Below are positions 18,574 through 28,512 of a stretch of 64,000 nucleotides of DNA, piece by piece. This stretch comes from Sphingobacterium sp. CZ-UAM (lineage in GTDB: Bacteria; Bacteroidota; Bacteroidia; Sphingobacteriales; Sphingobacteriaceae). The position numbers and the translations under genes are program-made. The stretch is from the NCBI RefSeq assembly GCF_002000245.1, contig NZ_MTCM01000002.1:372001-436000 (forward strand), given 5' to 3'. Below the pieces are notes generated by a model. That model searched no databases, was not told the DNA's origin, and worked only from the letters and a program-made list of their open reading frames with translations. Within the stretch, counting starts at the first letter, position 1, and every line of letters begins with the position of its first letter.

Positions 18574-20427
18574 TTATTTTTTTAGTTCTAGTATCCACAT
18601 TTTCATAGGTGGAATTGTTGTCTTGCTTTTTGTTGAATAGACCTCTTCGGTAAGCACATTCTGTGCTAATTTAAAGTCCGAGGTACGCTCCTCATATTTT
18701 TTGAAGTCAATTTCCTTCTCGGTATCACTTGTATTCATAGCACACATAATTGTTTGATTGCCATCGTATCTGAAGTATACATATAACCCTTCTACAGGAA
18801 CATAATGCATCATTTTACCTGTCGTAATCGCTGATGACGTTTTTCTGAAATTTGCCAATTTACGAACAAGGTCCTGTGTGGACTTTTCATCTTCGCTGAG
18901 CCCTTTCCCTGTGAAAGCATTTTTTTTGTCTGTTTTCCAGCCACCTGGAAAATCTGACCGAAGGAGACCATCAGGTGCCTTAAGACCTTTCAAGAGCACT
19001 TCTGAACCATAATATAATTGCGGAATTCCTCGGTAGGTCAGGAGCCACTGATAGCCAATCTTCTGCTTCTCGGCATCTTCACCTACTAAAGAGAAAAATC
19101 TAGGTTCATCGTGGTTGTCCAATAGCAATACCTTTTGCATGGGGTTTTTGCTCAAGAAATCTGTACTCGCGGTATAATAGAGTTTATTTACTCCAGATGT
19201 CCAGCTTAAAGGCTCCGTCAGTGCGGGAATAATGCCATAGTATAAACTTTGAAAATCGACCACCGAAGGTAAGTTACTTTTAAAAGGTGTCGCGATGTTG
19301 TTCTGTTCGAAATACGTCTGATTGGCTACACCATGAACCATAATTTCTCCAAAAGCCGTAATTTGAGGAAATTCATTTAAGATTGCTTGGTTGCAACGGT
19401 TGGCAAAGTCTAAATCGTTGTAAGTATATGTATCCAAACGGACACCGTCAATACCAAATGTCTCGATATGCCATATGCAGTTCTGAATTAAGAAATTAGC
19501 CATATAGGGATTATCCTGATTAATATCAGGCATAGTGCTATCAAACCAGCCATCACTCATTTTCTTCCGATCCGATTTTGAAGCATAAGGATCAAATAGG
19601 GGCTGTTCCCGAAAAGAGGTCTGGGTATATTCCGACCAGCGATGTACCCAGTTGTTTTCTGGGGGATCCTGTTCTAAAAAATGGTATAAACCAAAATGGT
19701 TATACACGGCATCAAATATCAGTTTCATTCCTCTTTTGTGGAGTTCATCACTTAATTTCTTGTATAACTCATCACCACCGTATCTCTTATCGATTTTATA
19801 ATGGTTGGTAATAGCGTAACCGTGTTCAGTTCTGTTGGGCATATCATTTTCCATTACGGGAGTAAACCATAGGGCAGTAATACCCAGTCCTTGCAAATAA
19901 TCCAGGTTATTGATAATACCCTGGAAGTCTCCGCCATGGCGTGCATACATATCATTTCTATCTAAGGACTGATCTTTCATTCCTTTAACTTGATCGTTAT
20001 CGGGATCACCATTACTGAATCGGTCTACCATAATCAAATCGATAAAATCGGATGAATTCACCCCTTGTGCGTAAGTACTGCCATTGCCCGATCTGCGGCG
20101 ATTTAGTGGCCAGTAGATCTTCCTTTTCTTCCCATTTTGAAAGACCTCGATGGTGACATTGCCGGGTTGGGCCTGCGATGCGATAGAGATATCAGCAGCA
20201 AGATATCTTTTATTAGAAAATCGGTGTGTTTTTACCAACGTAACTCCTGGGTAGTTTATACGTATGCTATCGGATGAAAATGATTCTCCTGTGCTTCGAA
20301 TTAGAAGTTGCACTGTATTCGTTTTCATGTTGACCCACCAGTTGGTTGGGTAAATGTCAATATTTTGGGCATTGACGGTACATATGCTGCAAAGTAAAGC
20401 AACATACAATAAGATTGTTTTTCTCAT
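18574..20427 (-). CDS. Secreted GH13 alpha-amylase / neopullulanase-type enzyme (SusA-like)
   Basis: 617 residues with signal peptide (ending CTVNAQ), an N-terminal Ig-like E-set domain (about 22-110) typical of cyclomaltodextrinase/neopullulanase-like enzymes, a GH13 TIM barrel and a C-terminal beta domain. Conserved regions are intact: DAVYNH (239-244), GVRLDTYTYN with nucleophile Asp332, FGE with acid/base Glu361 and DNHDEPR with Asp440. It hydrolyses alpha-1,4-glucan or maltooligosaccharides in the periplasm or at the surface. It is convergent to susCDE and divergent from the LytS-type kinase gene, whose start is 149 bp away. Confidence 0.93.
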   Translation of the reverse strand: MRKTILLYVALLCSICTVNAQNIDIYPTNWWVNMKTNTVQLLIRSTGESFSSDSIRINYPGVTLVKTHRFSNKRYLAADISIASQAQPGNVTIEVFQNGKKRKIYWPLNRRRSGNGSTYAQGVNSSDFIDLIMVDRFSNGDPDNDQVKGMKDQSLDRNDMYARHGGDFQGIINNLDYLQGLGITALWFTPVMENDMPNRTEHGYAITNHYKIDKRYGGDELYKKLSDELHKRGMKLIFDAVYNHFGLYHFLEQDPPENNWVHRWSEYTQTSFREQPLFDPYASKSDRKKMSDGWFDSTMPDINQDNPYMANFLIQNCIWHIETFGIDGVRLDTYTYNDLDFANRCNQAILNEFPQITAFGEIMVHGVANQTYFEQNNIATPFKSNLPSVVDFQSLYYGIIPALTEPLSWTSGVNKLYYTASTDFLSKNPMQKVLLLDNHDEPRFFSLVGEDAEKQKIGYQWLLTYRGIPQLYYGSEVLLKGLKAPDGLLRSDFPGGWKTDKKNAFTGKGLSEDEKSTQDLVRKLANFRKTSSAITTGKMMHYVPVEGLYVYFRYDGNQTIMCAMNTSDTEKEIDFKKYEERTSDFKLAQNVLTEEVYSTKSKTTIPPMKMWILELKK

Positions 20428-20576
20428 GTGAATTGATGTTTAATTGATCGTAAAATCGAATATACCCTTCTCAGGGATGCTTAAAAAACAACTTATGCAG
20501 ACGACATTATTTATATTATAAACAACAACTTGCGTTTGAAAGAATAGCCTTATTTTTATAAACCTAGAAACACATT

Positions 20577-21638
20577 ATGCACATAAGAAATTCCAATAGG
20601 CAAAATAAATTGCTGCTGATAAAAATGTATAGTTTATATTGGCTGGGCTATATTTTACTATTTAGCGTTATCCAGAGTATACCTACTGGCGATTTTATTA
20701 CCGTATTACGCAACGAGTTTTATAGCCTTCTTCCTAAAATTATATTTGTAACGATTGTTGTGGAGTTGATGATGCCTCGATTATTATTCAAAAAAAAATA
20801 TGTCGTCTTTGCTTTTGGCTACATCGGGATGATTCTGTTTTTTGCTTTTGTGCAGCGGATAATCGATAATTATATTATCATACGTTATTATCTAACTTTT
20901 TGGAAGGCCGAATCCCTCTTTTCAGTTCCAGTCTATTTGTACAATATCAGTAAACTACAATTTGTGGTCAGTATCCCCGTAGCATGTCGGCTTTTTTATT
21001 ATTTAGCAGAAGAAAAGAGTAAAGTGCAGGCAATCATGTCTGAGAAATTGCAAGCTGAATTGTCTGCTCTTCGCAATCAATTTCACCCGCATTTTTTATT
21101 TAATGTATTAAATGGATTGTATAGTAAGATATTGAATCAATCTAATGATTCAGCTGAGATTGTTCTAAAAATATCGGATCTGCTTCGTTTTTCCTTGTAT
21201 GAGGCAGATCGCAAAAATATTCCTCTTTCAAGCGAAATTGACCATCTTACTAATTATATCGCGTTACAGCGTCTGCGCTTTGGTCATGATTTGCAGATCA
21301 GCTTTAGTATGTATGGCGAAAATAAGGATGCTGTTATCGAACCGTTTTTGATTTTACCATTTATAGAGAATAGTTATAAACATTGCCTAAATGAGACCAA
21401 TAAAGGTTGGATCACCATTGCAATTACAGTCAATGAAGAGTGGTTAGTTGTAAAGATTGAAAACAGTCTTTCCGGCAGGACTGCTTCTAAAATAAAGAAT
21501 GCAGAAGGAATTGGTTTGGCAAATGTAAAGCGTAGATTGGAGTTACTTTATCCGCATCGACATGTGCTGCAGATCAAACGGGATGACTCGAGTTTTTTTG
21601 TCTCATTAAAATTGAAGATCAAAGATGATAAAAATTAA
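20577..21638 (+). CDS. LytS/YehU-type sensor histidine kinase
   Basis: 353 residues: about four transmembrane helices in the first 145 residues with very little periplasmic sequence, a short coiled coil, then the His_kinase domain motif QFHPHFLFNVLNGL with the likely phospho-accepting His172, and an ATPase domain (ILPFIENSYKHCL, EGIGLANVKRRLELLY). It phosphorylates the LytTR regulator encoded next; the two genes overlap by 14 bp, so they are translated together. Position inside the Sus-like locus, divergent from the amylase, suggests that it senses sugar supply or envelope state, but no ligand domain is visible. Confidence 0.92.
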   Translation: MHIRNSNRQNKLLLIKMYSLYWLGYILLFSVIQSIPTGDFITVLRNEFYSLLPKIIFVTIVVELMMPRLLFKKKYVVFAFGYIGMILFFAFVQRIIDNYIIIRYYLTFWKAESLFSVPVYLYNISKLQFVVSIPVACRLFYYLAEEKSKVQAIMSEKLQAELSALRNQFHPHFLFNVLNGLYSKILNQSNDSAEIVLKISDLLRFSLYEADRKNIPLSSEIDHLTNYIALQRLRFGHDLQISFSMYGENKDAVIEPFLILPFIENSYKHCLNETNKGWITIAITVNEEWLVVKIENSLSGRTASKIKNAEGIGLANVKRRLELLYPHRHVLQIKRDDSSFFVSLKLKIKDDKN

Positions 21639-22347
21639 GTGTGCTATTGTTGAAGACGAATTGCCAGCTTCGGATTTACTTGAACTTCATATTTCCAAGT
21701 TCGATTTCTTGGATTTAAAAGGTAAGTACACGCACATTGTCGGATTACAACAGCTATTGGCTACCGAGAAAATAGACCTTCTCTTTTTAGATATAAATCT
21801 ACCAGGGAAGTCCGGAATTGAATTTGCCAAGAGTCTTTCCAAAGAAATAGCCATTATTTTCACAACGGCTTACCCTAATTATGCTGTTGAAGGATTTGAA
21901 CTGGATGCCATCGATTATATCTTAAAACCTATTTCTTTAGAACGCTTTACAAAAGCCGTGAATAAATACAGTAAGACCAAGCAGATAAGTTCCACGATAA
22001 CGGTTCCAGTTAACTATGTGGAAGATCGCGCTTTTATTTTTGTAAAATGTGATCGGAAAATGATGAAATTTTTTTTAGATGAAATAGAATACCTAGAATC
22101 TCAGGGTAACTATGTTATAATCTATACATCAAATGGCCCTTATAAAATTTATCAATCTATTACTGACATACAAGACCGTCTGCCAGAGGGTACATTCCTT
22201 AGAATCCATCGTTCATTCTCAGTAGCTATAAAGAAAATTACAAGTTTCGGTGCCAAACATATAAATATCCGAGATAAACAATTGCCTATTGGAAGATTTT
22301 ATCATAGTGACGTAGCAGATTTTCTGACGCGATTAGCTTCTGAATGA
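21625..22347 (+). CDS. LytTR-family response regulator
   Basis: 240 residues: receiver domain with acidic pocket (VEDE, 9-12), phospho-acceptor Asp56 (LLFLDINLPG), Thr and Lys switch residues (FTTAYPNYAVEGFELDAIDY then LKPI) and a C-terminal LytTR DNA-binding domain (IEYLESQGNYVIIYTSNG, FLRIHRSFSVAIKKI). Start overlaps the kinase gene by 14 bp. Likely target is the promoter region of the amylase or the downstream GH97 gene, by position only. Confidence 0.93.
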   Translation: MIKIKCAIVEDELPASDLLELHISKFDFLDLKGKYTHIVGLQQLLATEKIDLLFLDINLPGKSGIEFAKSLSKEIAIIFTTAYPNYAVEGFELDAIDYILKPISLERFTKAVNKYSKTKQISSTITVPVNYVEDRAFIFVKCDRKMMKFFLDEIEYLESQGNYVIIYTSNGPYKIYQSITDIQDRLPEGTFLRIHRSFSVAIKKITSFGAKHINIRDKQLPIGRFYHSDVADFLTRLASE

Positions 22348-22564
22348 CTCGTTTTCTTTAATAAATTCCCGAAAGGTGTTTATATTTTTCGATGTCGGGT
22401 GTTTGGTTAATGTTTTGTTTGTCAGCTTGTTGAATGATTTTCTTATTTATATTTTGTCTTAGTAGTCTTTCCCTTATATGAATGTTTCTCTAGATTTGGA
22501 AATGTTCAAGACGCTTAAAGAATGACCAATTAGTTGAGAATATCAAGCATTGATAATTTAAGAT
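22348..22564. other. Intergenic stretch before the SusE/F relic
   Basis: About 217 bp, A+T-rich, no ORF or hairpin that can be supported. Stops occur in all forward frames. Together with the relic at 22565-22702 it makes up the gap between the response regulator and the GH97 gene. Confidence 0.35.
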
Positions 22565-22702
22565 ATGCAAGTAGTCCGGTTTGTCTGGCGTATGCATCAT
22601 ACTTTGGTGGTAGGAGATGCTGCGCCAAACGGCTGGAATGGATATCCCATTTTATCTTGCTTCGATCATTCAACTGATTTCACCAATCAATTCGAATTTT
22701 AA
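22565..22702 (+). pseudogene. Relic of a SusE/SusF-type starch-binding module
   Basis: A 45-codon open frame (22565 to TAA at 22700-22702) encodes LVVGDAAPNGWNGYPI, the GDATPxGW signature of SusE/SusF C-terminal modules, comparable to LIGSATPKGWDGD in the intact susE at 17443. The rest ends with DFTNQFEF, which resembles a shortened FTWTGxLxxGEFKF strand pair. There is no signal peptide, no N-terminal domain and no second module, so it is almost certainly a deletion remnant of a second SusE/F gene that once stood before the GH97 gene. Confidence 0.6.
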
Positions 22703-24886
<2,184 letters not shown>

Positions 24887-24908
24887 AGGCCATTTAATGG
24901 ATTAAAAT

Positions 24909-24935
24909 AAGGCTTCTTTTTTAAAAAGAAGCCTT
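24909..24935 (+). terminator. Hairpin terminator between GH97 and MFS genes
   Basis: Stem 24909-24919 with 24925-24935 (AAGGCTTCTTT / AAAGAAGCCTT), A- and T-rich towards the loop. The downstream T-tract is weak, so partial read-through into the MFS gene is possible. Confidence 0.55.
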
Positions 24936-24963
24936 AATCCTGTCTATTAGCAATATCAATTTT

Positions 24964-26379
24964 ATGAAAAACCAACCTAAATCCAACTACACATTTTCCC
25001 TCATCACTATTACAGTCCTATTTTTTATGTGGGGGTTTATAACCTGCATGAACGATATCCTAATTCCCTATTTGAAACAGCTCTTTAATCTGAAATTCTT
25101 CGAGGCTATGTTGGTCCAGTTCTGTTTCTTTGGAGCTTATTTTATCGGTTCTTTGCTTTATTTCATTTATTCAGCAACAATGGGTGATCCTATTCATAAA
25201 ATAGGCTACAAAAAAGGAATTATTGCAGGAATTATGATTGCTGCATTGGGCTGTTTTTTATTCTATCCAGCGGCGACCATTTCTTCTTACCCTCTATTTT
25301 TAGCGGCGCTTTTTATCCTTGGTTTGGGGTTCACTGTCTTACAGATTACGGCAAATGCCTATGTCTCGTTATTGGGCAGTCAGGAGTCAGCTTCCAGCAG
25401 GCTGAATATGACACAGGCTTTTAATGCTTTCGGTACTACAATAGCGCCTATCCTAGGGGGACATCTTATCTTTGAGCTTTTTTCAACCGCGGATGGTTCT
25501 TTTAGTGCATTATCCACACGCGTACCCTATGTGGCCTTTGGTGTAGTTCTGATTCTAGTGGCTATATTTATTTCAAGGGTTAAGCTCCCTTCTTTTAATG
25601 CAGAATCAGGTTCTGAACCCGTTCGCGGCCTGACAGCGTTAAAGTTTCCGAACTTACGATATGGCATGCTCACAATGTTTTGTTATGTCGGCGGGGAAGT
25701 TGCAGTAGGCAGCTTCATCATTAGCTTTTTGGAATTGCCCTCCATTGTGGGCTTATCGGAAGCAGCTGCCAAAAATTATCTAGCCCTTTATTGGGGAGGT
25801 GCAATGATGGGACGTTTTTTAGGTTCGATCTCACTCAGTACTAAAATTCCAACAAATAGACGATTTGTATATATGTTCATTACAGCCATAGCGGTATTTG
25901 GGGTAATATATGCGGTAGTCGACTTAAATTTTTCACAGATAAGTTTTTTCTTATTATTTGTATTGTTAAACTTTGTGGCTTTTTTTATTGGGCAGTCATT
26001 GCCGGCTCGTACATTGATGATATTTGCTACGGTAAATATTCTTTTATTACTATCGGCTATTCTAAATCAGGGCTTTATGGCGATGTATAGCATATTGGGG
26101 ATAGGAATTTTTAATTCGATTATGTTCTCAAATATTTATACATTATCTATTTCAGGCTTAGGGAAATATACAAGCCAAGGTTCTTCGCTGGTCGTCATGG
26201 CAATACTCGGGGGGGCTTTGGTTCCAGTCTTGCAGGGATATATCGCAGATAGAGTAGGAGTACAGTCCTCATTTTTGTTGCCTACATGTTGTTATATCGT
26301 GATTGCGCTTTTTGGGCTCTATTCTTCACGGCATCTTTCCGTTGTTTCTCCGACGGCGGCAGCATTGGGAGGACATTAA
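24964..26379 (+). CDS. Sugar MFS permease (FucP / glucose-galactose type)
   Basis: 471 residues with about 12 transmembrane helices. The start FLMWGFITCMNDILIPYLK-like segment (residues 20-38, here FFMWGF then TCMNDILIPYLK) and the GLGFTVLQITANAYVSLLG helix are typical of the FucP/GluP sugar:H+ symporters. It would bring glucose made by the GH13/GH97 enzymes across the inner membrane. It lies 77 nt after the GH97 gene on the same strand. The exact sugar cannot be read from the sequence. Confidence 0.92.
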   Translation: MKNQPKSNYTFSLITITVLFFMWGFITCMNDILIPYLKQLFNLKFFEAMLVQFCFFGAYFIGSLLYFIYSATMGDPIHKIGYKKGIIAGIMIAALGCFLFYPAATISSYPLFLAALFILGLGFTVLQITANAYVSLLGSQESASSRLNMTQAFNAFGTTIAPILGGHLIFELFSTADGSFSALSTRVPYVAFGVVLILVAIFISRVKLPSFNAESGSEPVRGLTALKFPNLRYGMLTMFCYVGGEVAVGSFIISFLELPSIVGLSEAAAKNYLALYWGGAMMGRFLGSISLSTKIPTNRRFVYMFITAIAVFGVIYAVVDLNFSQISFFLLFVLLNFVAFFIGQSLPARTLMIFATVNILLLLSAILNQGFMAMYSILGIGIFNSIMFSNIYTLSISGLGKYTSQGSSLVVMAILGGALVPVLQGYIADRVGVQSSFLLPTCCYIVIALFGLYSSRHLSVVSPTAAALGGH

Positions 26380-26414
26380 TGGAGTTTTAAATCAGTGATC
26401 TAATTCAATCAATT

Positions 26415-26816
26415 ATGAAAATCAGCTTAGGAAGAAGTATCGTTTAGGTAGACGATTATGATGAAGCATTCGCTTTTTATGAGAAAAATTTTTATTGCGA
26501 AAAGCTTTATGACGAAAAAGTATATGATAGTCTCCGTTTCTTGCATATTAAATTTAATGGAGATCATAATAACGGAATTTGGTTTTTAGAAGCCAAGACA
26601 GAGGCGCAGCAAACACTGGTCGGTAAACAGACAGGGGGGCAGCCATTGTTGGTGATTTATAATGATGATTGTTATGCACTGTATGAGCATGTTCGATTAA
26701 ATCATGTGACTATCCTTGAGCCGATAGAAACGACAACAGGAAGTAAATATTTTCATTGTGCCGATTTATATGGTAATCGGATAACAGTAGTTGAATTGAC
26801 ACCGTATGAGAGCTAA
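26415..26816 (+). pseudogene. VOC (glyoxalase-fold) protein gene with an in-frame TAG
   Basis: From ATG 26415 the frame reads MKISLGRSIV, then TAG at 26445-26447, then VDDYDEAFAFYEKNF and on to the stop at 26814-26816, about 132 further codons less one. The stop falls in the first beta-strand, where VOC proteins have (L/Q)VDDxDxAxxFY; the rest of the domain is intact (LRFLHIKF, GIWFLEA, HCADLYGNRITVVELTP). Met-initiated translation after the stop (ATG 26541) would lack the first beta-alpha unit. A single base change from a Leu (TTG) or Gln (CAG) codon explains it. It is a recent nonsense mutation or a base-call error. Confidence 0.7.
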
Positions 26817-27017
26817 CTTAGATAATAAATTACTATCGAAAAAAAAATGAAAATCAAATATTTACTGCTTTATTCATGTTTGTTTGGTGTATTTTCTTTT
26901 ATCAATGCACTTCAGCAAATATTTAAATAACATAATTTTAATTGAAGTTTAATGTAATAGAGCTTCGATCAAATTCTTGAAATCTTGCTCAAGGAAGGTT
27001 CATATCGATATATAAGA

Positions 27018-27052
27018 GCTCAGTTATATTTGATAACTGAGCCCTTATTCTT
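27018..27052 (+). terminator. Intrinsic terminator-like hairpin
   Basis: Perfect 10-bp stem (27018-27027 with 27033-27042, GCTCAGTTAT / ATAACTGAGC), loop ATTTG, followed by CCTTATTCTTTT. It separates the VOC pseudogene from the esterase gene. Confidence 0.65.
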
Positions 27053-27236
27053 TTACTTCGAATCCTCAGGTTTGTGTTTGTGCGGTTTCAGATCGGGACG
27101 CTTCGGCTTGGTGTCGGGTGTTACCCGTTGTATTCTGTACTATATTTTAATGTTTTGATACTATTAATAAACGGTTCACATGCCTTCGAAGTACAGAATT
27201 CAGGTGTTTATTATTTAGAATTAATATAAATAATAG

Positions 27237-27244
27237 TATCTTTG
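27237..27244 (+). promoter_or_regulatory. Bacteroidota -7 element (TATCTTTG) before esterase gene
   Basis: Exact TAnnTTTG match, 63 nt before ATG 27308; -33 box not clear. Confidence 0.4.
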
Positions 27245-27307
27245 ACAGCGAACTTAATAGCGCGTTGAAAGGTATTTACTGTTCTTAATCATTTATTAGC
27301 TCATCAC

Positions 27308-28342
27308 ATGAAATTTAATCCATTTATCGTTTGTTTATTGTTGCTATTATCAATTGGCCCAGTTGCGGGTCAACAAGTAACTATCGGAGTCGAGGCCAGT
27401 ATCAGATCGCAGATTGTCAACGAGGACCGTTCCATCTTGATATCGGTGCCCGAAGGTTACCAAACCTATTCCAAAACCAGTTATCCCGTCATCTATATAT
27501 TGGATGGGGAGACCAATTTTAAGTACCTTGCCAGCCTATATCATTATCTGAGCCGTGAACCCTCGGGTATTCTGCCACCCGCTATTTTGGTGGGCATTGC
27601 CAATACGGACCGTACGCGGGACCTGACTCCGACCGCAGTTTCGGGACCGAAAGCGCTCTCCGGGAAACGCACCCGGGGCTTTGAACGATCAGGTGGAAAT
27701 GCTGCTTTTATGGATTTTATCGGCAAGGAGCTGTTTCCCTATATCGAAAAAAACTATCGTTCCAATGGCTACAAAGTGCTGGTAGGCCATTCCTTTGGCG
27801 GGCTGACTGCCATCAATAACTTATTGACAAATCCTTTGTTTAATGCCTACATTGCCAATGATCCCAGCCTCTGGTGGGATAATGAACTGCTGATCAAAAA
27901 AGGCGAAGCGTCAGGACGGGACTTTAAGGACATCCGCCTCTTTCTGGCGCAGGCCAATAACGCCCGCCTTCGAAATGTGAGCGATGATGAACATGAAATC
28001 GCGATTGCCAAATTCAGAACCTTGTTGGAAAATGAACAGCTCAAAAATCTCCAATGGAAATATGCTTTCTACGAAGAGGATGACCACGGTACCGTGCCGC
28101 TGCCGGGCAACAACGACGGCCTGCGCTTTATCTTTGGAGCTTATCGCTGGAACTTTCGGGATGCCCTAAAAGATCCAGCAGCCATTCGCCAGCATTTTGA
28201 TAGAGTTTCGGCCGAGCTGGGATACGAATTTCGCCCGACGCAGCTTTTCTTTCAGAAAATGCTGACCATTGCCAATGAGAGAAGCTCAATGCTGATCGTC
28301 GATCAGCTAAAGGCAATACAGCAGCACTATTACCCGCAATAG
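27308..28342 (+). CDS. Secreted alpha/beta hydrolase, esterase D / IroE-like
   Basis: 344 residues: signal peptide (ending VAGQ), then the Esterase-D/putative-esterase fold with YPVIYILDGETNF strand, nucleophile elbow GHSFGG with Ser162, and a catalytic His in DDHGTVPL. Family members cleave acyl groups from siderophores or polysaccharides such as acetyl or feruloyl xylan; the substrate here is unknown. The gene is visibly richer in G+C, with many GCC, CTG and CGG codons, than the A+T-rich genes on its left, and has its own promoter element and an upstream terminator, so it is a separate unit. Confidence 0.85.
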   Translation: MKFNPFIVCLLLLLSIGPVAGQQVTIGVEASIRSQIVNEDRSILISVPEGYQTYSKTSYPVIYILDGETNFKYLASLYHYLSREPSGILPPAILVGIANTDRTRDLTPTAVSGPKALSGKRTRGFERSGGNAAFMDFIGKELFPYIEKNYRSNGYKVLVGHSFGGLTAINNLLTNPLFNAYIANDPSLWWDNELLIKKGEASGRDFKDIRLFLAQANNARLRNVSDDEHEIAIAKFRTLLENEQLKNLQWKYAFYEEDDHGTVPLPGNNDGLRFIFGAYRWNFRDALKDPAAIRQHFDRVSAELGYEFRPTQLFFQKMLTIANERSSMLIVDQLKAIQQHYYPQ

Positions 28343-28512
28343 TGCTGTTGCAAAAAAATGCCGCTAACTAAACAGATAGCTCTTGCGAACGTTGGGTTCT
28401 CCTGTTTTTGTTAAAGCAAAAAGGCATATTTTACATGTTTTTACTATTTTTCTACATCTTGGATACCGTTAATAAGAGTTTCTTTGAATAACACTTTAAT
28501 ACCACATTATTT

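Larger units (their letters stand above)
26817..27307. other. Intergenic region, 491 bp, with a signal-peptide-only ORF, a hairpin and a promoter element
   Basis: Contains a 27-codon ORF (26847-26930) that reads like a bare signal peptide (MKIKYLLLYSCLFGVFSF) and then stops, a strong hairpin at 27018-27042, and a TATCTTTG element at 27237-27244. The mini-ORF may be the 5' stump of a lost secreted protein; there is no coding continuation in frame. Confidence 0.45.

Noticed and set aside
26445-26447. Recoding or suppression of the TAG codon in the VOC gene
   Set aside because: Nothing around the codon suggests recoding (no hairpin or special context seen), and no other amber read-through is found in the window; simple mutation or base error is enough.
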